A DNA stretch of 64,000 bases from Asterella californica (taxonomy: Eukaryota > Streptophyta > Marchantiopsida > Marchantiales > Aytoniaceae). The notes under the pieces were generated by a model, which saw only the letters and a list, made by a program, of their open reading frames with translations, was not told where the DNA came from and did not search any database. Made by a program: the position numbers and the translations under genes. Position 1 is the stretch's first letter, and every line of letters begins with the position of its first letter. Below, in pieces: positions 45,411-56,953 of the stretch. The stretch spans positions 310,001-374,000 of the forward strand of contig JAYKYS010000022.1 in the NCBI GenBank assembly GCA_036924285.1, read 5' to 3'.

Positions 45411-46245
45411 CCTTAGTCTCAAGATCAAGTGCAAACGCGAAGAACAAAACCCTAGCAAATTTATGATATGATGCTATGAGTAAGACTTAACAGCTTGGTC
45501 GAGAAGTCAAGAACATATGAATCCTAAGTGGTTCTCTCGACCAAGGTTGAAACATTGGATTTTGACGTAAGGGGTCTATCCCAAAGGACCCAAAATGAAG
45601 GCAGATCTAAGAAGGTAAGTCTAGAAACAGATCGGAATGTAAATCTGAGACGTGGGTCCGAGTGGATCGAGACGTGAGTCTGACCTAGATGGGTATTGGT
45701 CAAGTGGTCTGAACCACAAGGTCCCAATCTGACACTACACCACGGTTCTTCAGAAAAATATTAAGTGTTGGAGCTCCAATGACATTTTGGATCCTAGACG
45801 GAGCTCCAAAGAAGATCTAGATGGTAATATAGTATCATTGGAAAGGACTCACCGAGGGCTTTCCAATGATACCAAGAGCTCCCCGAACTAACATCAGATT
45901 GAGATTTGTGATCGATCTCGTGATCAGGTTGTGATATTTTCAAGGACCAAATAGGAGGGTGGGATCATCGATCTCCAGAAGTATATATGAGGAAGGCTCA
46001 ATGTCTATGTGGACCAAGATGAGTCACCTGATCACAGAGTTCGGCGGGTGATTTCTAGAGGCATGAGGTGATGTTGGGATCAGTTCCAAGGCGTTTTCCA
46101 GTCTAGACTTGAGAACGACCCAAAGGTTGAGCAAGACTAGAAATCGAGACGATGGGTTAGACCACTATTCGGGAGTCTGAACCCAAACAGGCATCGTGGG
46201 AGGTTGGACTACTAGGTGTGTTGCAGACATTGTTTAGGACCTTTG
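45411..46245 (+). repeat. Diverged LTR fragment of the E2 family
   Basis: It starts TGTCACAACCCTTAGTCTCAAG, parallel to the E2 LTR start, and continues with matching landmarks, including ACCCTAAGTGG-like, GGAGCTCCA, TATCATTGGAAAGG, AGAAGTATATATGAGG and GGTTAGACCAC, up to TTTAGGACC. It is cut at 46245 by copy B of the GAAGAC-rich repeat. Confidence 0.8.
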
Positions 46246-48215
46246 TGGTGCCCACAATTTACAAGATGTACGAATTTTTGAAATTTTTGAAGTTAATCAC
46301 ATGTCCGTGTAATTGAAATAACCTTGTTGCTTAAGAATACATCTTGCTTAGAAGGAAGATGGTCTTAAGAACTTTTTGTAAGAGAAGTCGACTTCTTCCG
46401 AAGACGGAAGAAGGACATCTTCTGAGAAGACGTCTTCTCGACCATGTCTACGGAAGACGGAAGATGCGTGTCTTCCAGAAGACAGCGACTAAGATTACAT
46501 ACGCGCACCACCTAGTAGGAGGGTAGGTGTACCTACTAGGTAGCCCAAGGTAGTAGGTAGGTCAGGTAGGTCGAAGAACCCCTAACTGCACGAGAAGATA
46601 CAGGAGAAGCGCATTAGCACAGAATCATCACCTGCTTCTCGTATCGAAGACATTAGCGCAGAAGATCGAATTAGGAGGTGTCGAATTGAGTGAGGAGAAC
46701 CAGCAGAGTGAAATCGAGATCAGCTAGGATCAAATTGCAGCTAGAGAGAAAGCGAGGATGAATTTTTGAGAGTAGGAAGCACCATCGAGCTGAAGGAGTC
46801 TCCCATAGATTCCCGTAAGCATACATTGAAGGGCGATTGAAGAAGGATCTGAGGTGGAGTCCTGATCGATTGAGAAGCAGCAGGACATTGACGGTAGAAG
46901 CAGCTCTGTGGAGTCGCATTGGAGCTGAGGTGGAGTTGGAAGCGCGCAGAAGACTGAAGGCACTACGGGAAGCAAGCAGAAGACTGTTTAAGGTTCTTCC
47001 CATGTTCTCTTCCCTTCCCATCGCTTCTCGCCTCTTGTTTAGTATCTCCCGCGCTTCCCCCGTTGTTTGCAAGAAACTCATCGATCGTTTTCCCCTTCTC
47101 GCATTTTCTTTATGTGAAATTGGGTGCGGAAGCGCTGTCCAATTTTTGACAGTCATCTTCTCGCTTCTTCCCGAGCTATAATCGAGCTTCCCTGTCCGTC
47201 GTTCTCAAATTCGATCCCTTAGCTATCAATTTCTCTACCCTACCGCACCTCTACTCCCAAATCCTTGGACAAAAGACGCTTTGGAAGATTTGAACATCTT
47301 CAGAAGACGCTTCTGAAATCTGAACATCTTCGGAAGATGCTTCTGGATGTCTGAAGTCTTCGGAAGACGACCGTATGTAATATGTATCAAGAGTGGATTG
47401 GATTTGCTTTTGTGTTGAGAGAGGCTTGGTACGAATCCTGAGTGACTTGGTGAGTAGTTGGTTGTTTCGAGAAGCTGGAAGTTGGGAACCAAGCCTGTGC
47501 CTCCCGATCTTCCAAGCTTCTCAAATCCACATCTTTCTAGAGAGACTAGAAGGTTGGAAAGGCTGGTAGAATGCGCGAGAAGATGTAATGGTCCTTTACG
47601 GATCTCTTCTGTCAGACCCATAGCAGTCTATTCCTTCTTCTTCTCGAACTTAGAAGAGAGATGTGAGAAGTCTTGCTGGCAAAATCTGGAGAGAATGGTC
47701 GAGGGTCATGTCTTCCCAGCATGCAGCAAACTTCTTCTAAGTGTGTATGAGAGGTGAGAAGTCGGAAGAACAGAGTGTGAATGTCTTGTGTTTGTTGTGA
47801 GGTTAAGGTTTAGGGTTTAGGGAAGCAGAATGTCAGAAGCAGAAGATAGGTGAGACCAGTGAAAAGAAGCCTGGCTACGGGAAGTCTTCCAAGAACGTTA
47901 TTGAAATAAAAGCTGTCCCGGGAGTCTTTATGGAGATCATTGTCACCGCAGGAGTCCGCGACCATCTTCTGAACTTTTCATACACTCTGCTTCTCGCATA
48001 TCTTCTATCTTCTGTTAGGAAGTAGGATGTAATGCAAAGTGGGTTGTCTTCTTAGGAATCCATGTGATGGCTTGTTTAGTTAGGATTGGTTAGATATAGC
48101 TCAGAAGACGAGAGGAGCTTAGGAAGCACTGTTAGAATCCCCGAAGACGGAGTAGCTGTCTTCTGGAAGACTAGATTCGTCATCTGAGAGTGGAAGCTAG
48201 ACTGTGAGAACTTGG
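46246..48215 (+). repeat. Copy B of the GAAGAC-rich LTR-like repeat
   Basis: It starts TGGTGCCCACAATTTAC. A cluster of GAAGAC/GTCTTC words occupies about 46385-46490, then a purine/pyrimidine-mixed body, then AGAATGGTCGAGGGTCATG, and the tail AGCACTGTTAGAATCCC to GTGAGAACTTGGGAAGG. Directly after it TTGGCTTAATGCAACAGAG leads into the ATG of the unknown coding family, so this repeat behaves like the 5' LTR of that element. The exact 3' end is uncertain by about 20 bp. Confidence 0.75.
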
Positions 48216-48414
48216 GAAGGACGTTTGGCTTAATGCAACAGAGCTTCAAGTATGTCGATGCATCCTCGAGGGTTGGTGTCGCCAGCAGCAGAGTTGGCCG
48301 AGGTCAAACCCTTCATCAAGGAGTTGGGTCTTGACTTCTTCCTGTGGGATTGGAACCTCGCCGACCAGGATCTTCTGGAGGAGATTTGGACAGCATTGCC
48401 TCCCCGCGACCGTG
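48216..48414 (+). pseudogene. Copy 1: leader and start of the W-rich/coiled-coil family
   Basis: After a leader with a possible primer site (TGGCTTAATGCAACAG) the ATG at 48252 opens MSMHPRGLVSPAAELAEVKP, then LGLDFFLWDWNLADQ and LPPRDRV. The frame is cut at 48414 by copy C of the GAAGAC-rich repeat. The matching part of copy 2 continues past this point, so the cut is an insertion. No domain is recognised. Confidence 0.65.
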
Positions 48415-49870
48415 TGGTGCCCACAAATTACAAGATTCACGAATTTTTGAAATTTTTGAGATTAATAACTTGTTTGTATAACTGAAAAAGCGTTGTTACT
48501 TAAGATTACATCTTCCTTAGAAGGAAGATGATCTTATGACCTTTTGTTGCAATAAGAAGATGACTTCTTCGGAAGACGGTGGTCTTCTGGGAAGCGTCTT
48601 CCCGGTGATGTCTACTCGGAAGACGGCGGAAGACGGAAGACAACGAAAGATGGAAGACGACGGAAGACACGCATCTTCCGGAAGACGACAACCGCGGAAG
48701 CTTAACCACGTAAGGAGTAGGTGCACCTATCAGGTAGCACCGAACAGGTTAGATAGGTCAGGAGGGTCGAAACCCCTAAACTGCGGAGAAGACAACGCAA
48801 GAAGCGCATTAGCACAGACATCTATCTGTTTCCCGCATCGAGAGAGTGGAGACTGAGAAGATCGATTCAGACAACAAGTTGAATTGAGTGGAGTGACAGC
48901 AGCGAGATGAAATCGAGCGAGGTTAGGATCGATTAGAAGCTAGAAGGAAGGCGAGATCGAATTGCTGAAGCGTAGAAGACAGGAAGCGAAGGCGTTTTAT
49001 GTGAGTTCCCGAGAAGCTGACATTGGAGGGTAGCTGAGTGGAATCGAAGGTGGAATTGAGGCGTAGTCAGAAGCTAACAGCGGAAGCAGCCGTGTGGGAT
49101 CACATTGGAGCTGGGACCAGAAGCCAGAAGCGCACGGAAGCCGAAGACAACTCGGGAAGTCGACAGAAGACAGTAGAGGTTCTTCCCATGTTCTCTTCCC
49201 TTCCCCATTGCTTCTCGCCTTTGTTTGGTATCCCCCGCGCTTTCCCGGTTGTTTGCAGGCAGCCTGATCGATCAATCCTCCACCCTTATTTTCCTATTGT
49301 GACATTGGGCGCGGAAGCGCTGCTCAATTTCTATCAGACATCCTTTTCCTTCTTCCTGAGTTTAATTCGAGCTTCCCTACCCCTAGTCCTCAAATTGGAG
49401 ATCCTAGCTATCAATTTCCCTACCCAATCATCCCTCTACTCCCGAAACCTTGAACAGAAGACGCTCCGGAGGATCCGAACATCTTCGGAAGCCGCTTTTG
49501 AGATTGGGACGTCTTCGGAAGCCTGACATCTTCGGAAGACCGACTGTATACAATTTGTATCAAGAGTGGATTTGTGTTGCTTTGGTGTTCAGAGAGGCTT
49601 GGTACGAATCTTGAGTGGCGTGGTGAGTTGTTTTGTTATTTCGAGAAGTTGGAAGACGGGAACTAGGCATGTGCCTCCCGATCTCCCGAACTTCTCAAAT
49701 CCACATCTTCCTAGAGAGACTAGAAGACTGGAAGGGCTGGCAAAATGCGCGAGAAGACGTGAGGGTCCATTTCGGGTCTCTTCTGTCCGACCCATAGCAG
49801 CTCATTCCTTCTTCTTCCCGAACTTAGGAGAGAGTCGTGAGAAGTCTTGCTGGCAGAATCTGGAGAGAAT
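48415..49870 (+). repeat. Copy C of the GAAGAC-rich LTR-like repeat, inserted in copy 1
   Basis: It starts TGGTGCCCACAAATTAC immediately after CCGTG of copy 1. The GAAGAC cluster is denser here (48560-48695). It follows copy B until about 49870 (GGAGAGAATGGGC), where it breaks off and the sequence turns into an inverted fragment of the same repeat. Confidence 0.75.
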
Positions 49871-50386
49871 GGGCTGGAGGCTCAGTCCTTCCCAAGTGCC
49901 CACAGTCTAGCTTCTACTTCTCAGAAGACAAAACTAGTCTTCCAGAAGATAGCTACTCCGTCTTCCGGGATTCTAACAGTGCTTCCTAAATAGCTATTGT
50001 CTTCCGAGCTATATCCAAACAATCCTAACTAAGCAAGGCCTCGCATGGATTACCAAGAAGACAACCCACCTTGCATTACATCCTACTTCCTATCAGAAGA
50101 TACAAGATTCGCGACGAGTGCATAACAAGTTCAGAAGATGGTTGCGGGCTCCTGCGGTGACAGTGGTCTCCGGGAAGACTCCCAAGACAGCTTTCGATTC
50201 AATGCCTTTCTCAGAAGACTTCCTGAAGTCAGGCTTCCCTTCACTGGTCTCACCTGTCTTCTTCTTCTTACGCGCAATCTATCCTCACAACAGACTCAAG
50301 ACATTTGCACTCTGTTCTTCTGACTTCTCACCTCTCATACACACTCAGAAGAAGCTTGCTGCATGATGGGAAGACATGACCCTCGA
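49871..50386 (-). repeat. Inverted 3'-end fragment of the GAAGAC-rich repeat
   Basis: Read on the minus strand it matches the last ~500 bp of copy B, from GAAGACATGACCC-like words to AGCACTGTTAGAATCCC and CTAGACTGTGGGCACTTGGG. The head-to-head junction with copy C near 49870 points to a rearrangement. Confidence 0.7.
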
Positions 50387-51745
50387 GAGGATTTGCACAA
50401 GTAACGCTGCTCTAAGTTCTAAGATCTGTTCAAACACACAAACACATGGGTTTTGCCTAGAAATCCCGTCTTCTCACAAAACCACGCGTCTTCCAGATAC
50501 GCCAAAAGGTGCTCTGGACCTAAACAAACAACTACTAACTAAAATATCACACATCTATTCACAGAGAAGCTCGAGAAGACGCGCTTTCTGCTTCCTGCTT
50601 CCAGGTCGCTTCTTCCGGTCTTCTCAGTACCGGCTTCTCGAAGGGATTCTCGGCTTCTGGGGGTTCCACCCGGCTTCTCATACCTCCAGAAGACCGCTCC
50701 TGCTTCGTAGAAGTCGAACTAGCAATGTCTGACACACATTGCTCTCTTGCTCACATTCCAACGGGTTAGATTAATCACAGGGTGTATGCCCCCTGTAGCC
50801 TTCCTAGGCTTCTGTCTACGGAAATGGTCTTCCTGCAGCACTACAACGACATTCACTTTCACGGAAGCTCAATAGAAGTCTCGGAAGCTCACTAGAAGAA
50901 GGTAAGAAGATGGGGAAGATGGGAGAAGATGGAGAAGAAGGGAAAATCCAAACAAGAAAAAACAAGATGAAAAGGAGAAATTAAGATTCCGACAGACTTC
51001 TAGTCCGGATTCTGACTAACAAGCCATCCTGCTTGTAATAGTTTGGGGAGGAAGACAACAAACATGCGTACAGTTGCACCGTCTTCTACTTGAGGATGTC
51101 GTCTTCTGTGGTGGGAAGAAGGCTTCTTTTTTCTTCTCTTCGCTGCTCCGACTACTCTGTCATCTGGGATCTCTTATCCATAACACCATCCGTACGCGGA
51201 TCCTAAGTGCTCCACTGGACGAGCCAAGCTACACTTCCACCACTGCTGACAGTCACCGCCACTCAAGAAGAACACTTCCCATGCACAATTGGGAGCGAAT
51301 TCAAGGAAACCACCACCCAGTAGCCACGAGCAAAGCTTCTGCACTCAAATCAGCAATCCATTCCCCGAGAAGAAGGTACATAGGTGTTGGGAAGCTCACT
51401 CCCTCTACTGTCTGCTCCTACTCCTCGACACACCAGTCTAGACAACAGGACTGCACGAGGATGCCGTTCTCTGTTCCTAAACTGTTCACTACCTCTATCT
51501 ACATCTTCGACTCACTGCTAGAAACAAACATGCAGACCCCTCCGGTATAATCCTAGACTATTCGTATGTCTCAAGCATCGGGTGTAGCGTACGAAGAACT
51601 GTATGTCAAGTGTCTCGTCTCTAATGTGTGTGTCTGTCTGCACCGTGAAATCGATATGTGTGTGCAACCTCCAGCCTGATTTCCTACACTGCAATCCTAC
51701 TTATGCTGCCTACCTCGAGAGCAGAGGAGGCGACCACAGTAAACA
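50387..51745. repeat. Second LTR-like segment upstream of copy 2
   Basis: It lies directly upstream of the leader of copy 2. Its right part (51400-51590) recurs in reverse complement at 63820-64000, for example ACTCCTCG, CACACCAG, CAACAGGACT, CACGAGGATGCCGTTC and ACATCTTCGA. It is probably the LTR of a subfamily that uses the same kind of internal region as copy B. The left boundary is set by the inverted fragment. Confidence 0.5.
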
Positions 51746-51779
51746 CGTGTGGCTTAGTGCAACAGAGTTTTCAAGTATG

Positions 51780-52160
51780 TCGATGCATCCGCGAGGCTTG
51801 GTGTTACCAGCGGCAGAATTGACCGAGGCCTCACCCTTCATCGAGGAGTTAGGTCTCGACTTCTTCCTATGGAACTGGAACTTTGCCGACCAGGGTCTGC
51901 TGAAGGAGGTTTGGGCAGTGTTACCACCACGCAACCGTGTACCTGCGAAGGCAGGAGTAGCTCGTGGAAGACCATCTTCTTGGACCGAGGATTGGTGGCG
52001 CATGGTCTTTCACAGGTCAGAAGAGGAACACCAAGGTTATTGGTACGAGAAGAGGATCTCACCCATAATCTCAAGACAGTGGCACGTGCCTGGGAGCACC
52101 ACTTGTCTCTTCCTGGAAGAAAGGCAGGGGAGAAACGAGTGGAAGATCGAATCTTACCGG
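51780..52160 (+). pseudogene. Copy 2, 5' part: W-rich domain of the unknown family
   Basis: From the ATG at 51780 the frame reads MSMHPRGLVLPAAELTEASP, LGLDFFLWNWNFADQGLLKE, LPPRNRVPAKAG, WTEDWWRMVFHR, and WHVPGSTTCLFLEERQGRN. Tryptophan and aromatic residues are unusually frequent. At 52160, after WKIESYR, E3 is inserted. The gene continues at 60686 after E3. Leader sequence TGGCTTAGTGCAACAGAG precedes the start, as in copy 1. I do not recognise the fold; a gag-like or plant-mobile-type role is speculation. Confidence 0.7.
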
Positions 52161-53443
52161 TGTCGGAGTGTAATCCGTCTACCTAGGAAAGCGCCGGGCT
52201 TCTGGCTGTGGTTGTTCACTCAAGAGGTTGGCTTTCAGGTTACAACAGGGGCTATAAACACTCACACAGATGTGTAAGATCTAGTAATATACCCAGAAGG
52301 CGAAATTCAGGTCTAGCCGGCAGTAACAGGATCCGACGGTGAACTTTGACACTCACGGAGAGGAAAACTATGAAGGTTTAGACCTCTAAACTTCCCCTGC
52401 ATGCAAATGAGGTACTACTGAACTCACAGACGAAATTTCAGTCTGAGATCAAATTCTGACACGGAGATATGAACAGAAAAGCTTTGAGCAAGAAAACTAC
52501 GGCAATTTCTGGTACCTAGCTGGCTATTTCAACCTATAACAGGAGTTTGGCTCGATCAATTTCAAAGTTTCTTACAGGATTTGCATTCTACAGGGTGCTG
52601 AACATCCCTGTGAAGTTGGGACTCCTGAATGTACACAGAACTGCAGATCCCCTCCTCTGAAGTCGCTGCTCTAGATTAAGAGCTTTTCAGACCCCCTCAG
52701 CTTCAGCGGCCGCCCTGAATTACTCAGTTGCTCAATCGATATGAAACTTTTTGTGAAATCGTAGCCCTGCTGGCAGAGAACACAACCTCGAAGTTTTGAA
52801 GCAATTTCTTCAAATCTGCTGCGAGTGACACTGAAAACCCTAAATCCAACAAAAGTGATTCAATTCTAGCACAATTCGAACTTCAATTGCTCATAACTCC
52901 GTCTTTATTGACTCAAATCGATCAAAATTTTCACTGGAAGTGCTTGGCATGACGAGCCCTCTCTCCCTGTGCTCTCAGATTTCGAAGATCCCTCACCAAA
53001 TGCTCGAACTCCACTCTAGAGCTCTGTTTCTAAATTTAGAGTTAAACTAAAGACAAAAATAGACCAATGGGAGTTCATAGCTCCACTTGGTTGTCCTTTA
53101 GTACCCTAAACCATGTGGCAACTTAGTTTTACTCATAGGCTACCACGTCAAGCCCCCTAGAGTGCCAGCGTAAAACTTAAATTACTTAAAACGACACGCA
53201 GCCCCGAAAAATAACTTAAATCAGCTAGAAAGCGTGCATGGGCGACACGCAAATACAACCCATGAGCTTAAGCCCTATCAACATGGTAATCAACCTACTA
53301 AGACTCAAAATAGTGTTAACACCGTATGCAAAGGTGTCAAACATATACATAAACGACTAGAAGTAATATAAGCTAACTTCTAGAACTACTAAACTCAAGC
53401 GTCGGAGTAGAAATATAACATGTAACCGCCAAGTAGCGCGACA
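52161..53443 (-). repeat. E3 3' LTR, 1283 bp
   Basis: It is the downstream LTR in minus orientation. Its differences from the partner are single substitutions, for example CCTAGG against CTTAGG near 52173 and TAACCGCC against TAATCGCC near 53426. Confidence 0.93.
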
Positions 53444-53481
53444 TCCACCCCCTCTGAACCTGCACATCCTCCGGTATGTGC
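53444..53481 (-). promoter_or_regulatory. E3 conserved hairpin and polypurine tract
   Basis: On the minus strand GCACAT-ACCGGAGG-ATGTGC (53481-53462) is followed by CAGG and the purine-rich AGAGGGGGTGGA that touches the LTR. The stem and loop are identical to those of E1 at 11672-11691. Confidence 0.75.
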
Positions 53482-53491
53482 CAGATCCAGA

Positions 53492-56400
53492 TCAAGACTC
53501 TTCAGCTTCAGCTTCAAATTCATCTTGAACCTCCATTGAGTCTTCAGCTTCATCCTCAGTAAGCTCTGCAATGTTCTGGTCCTCCCCTCTCCTTCTAAAG
53601 AGCTTGATTCTCTTCCCTGCGACTGGTATCTTGAGCACTGCACCATCTAACTCTCTCAAAGAGTATGTCATTGTCATGAACCTCTAACACCACATAAGGT
53701 CCGAACCATCTCTTGGAAAACTTTCTGATGGTGCTATGCTGATTATCAAGACTACTATCATAGACTAACACCCAATCACCTTCTTTAACTGGTTTGGGTC
53801 GTAATCTATGCGTTCTATCAAATCTGCCTTTGTTTCTCTCTCTAGCAATCTTCAACCTTTCCACAGCTTTGGCAACATCCTCAGGTCTCCGTTCTAACTG
53901 TTGGATCCTTAATGCAAGAAGATCCTCCGTACTTCTACCATCTTCCCATGGCAAAACATTCCAAGTAGGCACAACCTCCTCAATCGGCATCACAGGTTTT
54001 TGCCCTAGTATCAACTCTGCTGGCATGTAACCTGTAACGGTACTATGAGTTGTACGATCTGCCCACAAAGCAAATGGTAGCAGTCTAGGCCATTCACGGA
54101 TCTTACCCTTGCAAGCTTTTACCAAAGCTTTGATGATTGGTGGATGACCTCGTTCGCTCTTGCCATTCCCTTCAGGATTGTAAGCAGTGGTTAACGCCAA
54201 CTTGATTCCGAATCGCTTGAAGAACTCAACTGCTTCCTGTGAATCCAGCTCGCCCCTATCTGCAGTGATCTTTCCCACACACCCATACCTACAAATAACA
54301 TCTTCAAGTAGAAAGCGGCAGACACTAGCAGTGGTCTTCATCCTCAAGGCACGGCCTTCAACTTGGTTAGATAGATTTTCTCTAGCCAAGACTAGATACC
54401 TCATTTGTCCAAGCCCAAATGGCATAGTTACCAGATCCACTACCCATTTGTAATGAATGGCTAAAGGATAAGTAGGATGCAATCCATCACGATGACGTAC
54501 GTTGGAATACATCTAGCAAGGTACACAAGATGAAACAAACTGTACTACATCCTTATACATACCCTTCCACCAATACTTCTCCTTCATCTTGGCAAATGTA
54601 GCCCAAACTCCTCTATGACCGGCCCATAGACTCTCATGGAACTCCTTGATCAGCTTTTGCTGCAATTCCAGATCACATACCACCCGCTGTGGTACACCTC
54701 CTTGTATCTTAGGGCGCTTCCATAGATGTCCTCCATATAAAAAGTACCCATAAGCTGTTCTACGGATCCTCTTGAAATCTGCATCAGACCAGCCTTCTTG
54801 CCTTTCCAATGAACTCAAATAGCGTCCAAGATCCAACCACTCGCCATCATACATAGTTTCCTCAAAAAACTCCAACGAGGCTGCAAAACAGCTTCTATCT
54901 CTTCTAGCAAGAGCACTAGAATAGAACTCTGTTCCCACATCCTCTTGATCATCTATCATTTCTTTCTCATCGTAATACCTAGCCCTTGATAACATATCTG
55001 CCATAGGATTGTCCTTCCCTGCAATATGTCTAAACTCTGGGTTCAAGGACTTGATATATGCTATCCACCTCAACATAGCAATATCTGGAGTTGTACAGCT
55101 AGTGATCATTCCCAAGAGAGGTAAACAATCTGTCTCCACAACCACAGGTGCTCCTATCAAGTATTCCTTATCACTCTTCATCGCAGTAACTACTCCCCAT
55201 AGCTCTCTCTTGACCTGAGGGTAGTCTCTCTGCCGTGAACTTAAGACCTTAGCACCAAAACGCACCACATATCTATTTCCATCCTTATCATCTTGTCCTA
55301 TAGCCCATCCAATGCCAATAGGACTAGTATCCACAGTAAGGATAACAGATCTGCCCAACTCATATGTTACCTTCCGTAGAGTTGGTGGTGAAGACAACAG
55401 ATCCTTCAACTTCTTCATAGACTCGCTTTGCTCCTCTTGCCATTGAAATCTCTGTCCCTTCCTCAGCAACTTGTACAACGGATCTGCTACATGTGCAAAG
55501 TGTGGAATCCATATATGATAAAACACACATGCACCTAGAAACCTTCTCACCTCAGTAATCGATCCACATGTCTCCTTCATCCTTCGAATGGCATCAACCT
55601 TGTTTGGACAAGGTTTCCGACCATAAGATCCACATAGGTGCCCCACAATCAACACCTCTTGTTCTCCAAATACAGACTTTGCTCCTGATAAAGTCAAATG
55701 AACCTCCTCCAGTCGACTCAGTATCTTATCACAATCAGCTATGTGATCTGCAACAAACTTACGGCATCCCCTCTGATCCATTACCTCATTCTTCTCCTCC
55801 TCAGCACACCCTTTGATCGGCACATCATCAAGGAATGGCATAGTTTTTTCAGGAATGAAATCCCTCAAAACTTTATTCATACCATTCATCATATGTGCTA
55901 CAGAATTGGTAGCACCTTGTGGCAAAGTGCACATCCTTAGTAACCCCAAAGGTGTCCTCATTGTAGTCAAGTCTCTACTCTCAGAGGATAACTGAAACTG
56001 ATCATACCCTGAATATAAGTCTCCTATTGAATAGATAGCACGACCAGCAAAAGCCTCTGCAAACTCGTCTACAATAGGTCCTATACCCATATTCCTGATA
56101 GTCACCTTGTTAACTGGCTGCATATCTTGGATAAATCTCAAAGCTCCACTCTTCTTCGGAACAGTAAACCATCTGCTAGAGTAGGGAGCTATAGATGGTT
56201 CCAAGATACCCATCCTAATCCTCTCATTGAGCAAGTCTATCAGCTTTGGTAGATGAGCTCTAGGTACAGGGATAGGACGTAGATTCCAAGGCACATGCGG
56301 TATAGTAAAGATTACCATAGGTGCAACTACACTTGGATCTACACATCTCACTTCATGTGACTCAAACGCAAACGCCTTACCATGCCTAGACAGCATCTCC

Positions 56401-56900
56401 CTGAAGCTCTTCTTCTCTTGCTCGGTAAGAAATCCATCACCTCCAATCTTCAGCTCCTTCAGTGTTGTTTCTGTGAACTGGTGCCCAATTCTTCTCGGTC
56501 CTCTGAGCGTCGGTTCTCGTGCAGCTTGCTCCATCTTCTGATTGTAATCGAGTGGTAAAGGCAAAGTCACTGGTTTGACTTTCTTTGCCACTGACTTGTA
56601 CTTGGTCTCCACATACACCTCTTGTCGATCTATAAACTTATCAATTACATCATAAAGCTCCTTGGAGCTCACTCTCACCACTCTATCTACATCATCTATA
56701 GAACTTTCTACTATCGATTTCAACTCCCCTATAGTATCTACCAAATACTGCTCTTCAAACACTCCAGATACGTATTCATCTCTTGCTAACTCTCCATTAT
56801 CCCACAAAGACTGCTGTACATACTTCACATGTTGCCTCTCAAACCTCTTCAGATTCTCAACCTTCCTATAACATACTGATCCACATGACGTCAATCCCAA
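53492..56900 (-). pseudogene. pol: E3 Pol: RT, RNase H, integrase with a stop and a frameshift
   Basis: The frame from 56900 to 54513 gives about 795 residues with RT motifs SIGDLYSGYD and FLDDV, RNase H TVDTSPIGIGWA, and the start of the integrase zinc domain (FHESLWAGH, SSCVPC). A TAG at 54515-54513 aligns with a glutamine in E1. Integrase resumes at 54512 with VVDLVTMP, TADRGEL and GKSERGH. Near 53670 a one-base loss shifts the frame, and the last part (SLRELDGAVLKIPVAGKR) is read in another phase to 53492. The E1 counterpart is uninterrupted. Confidence 0.9.
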
Positions 56901-56953
56901 GAAGCTAGTGGATAAAGCTTCCTGCTTTACTGGATCAGACGAGAATCCTATCT

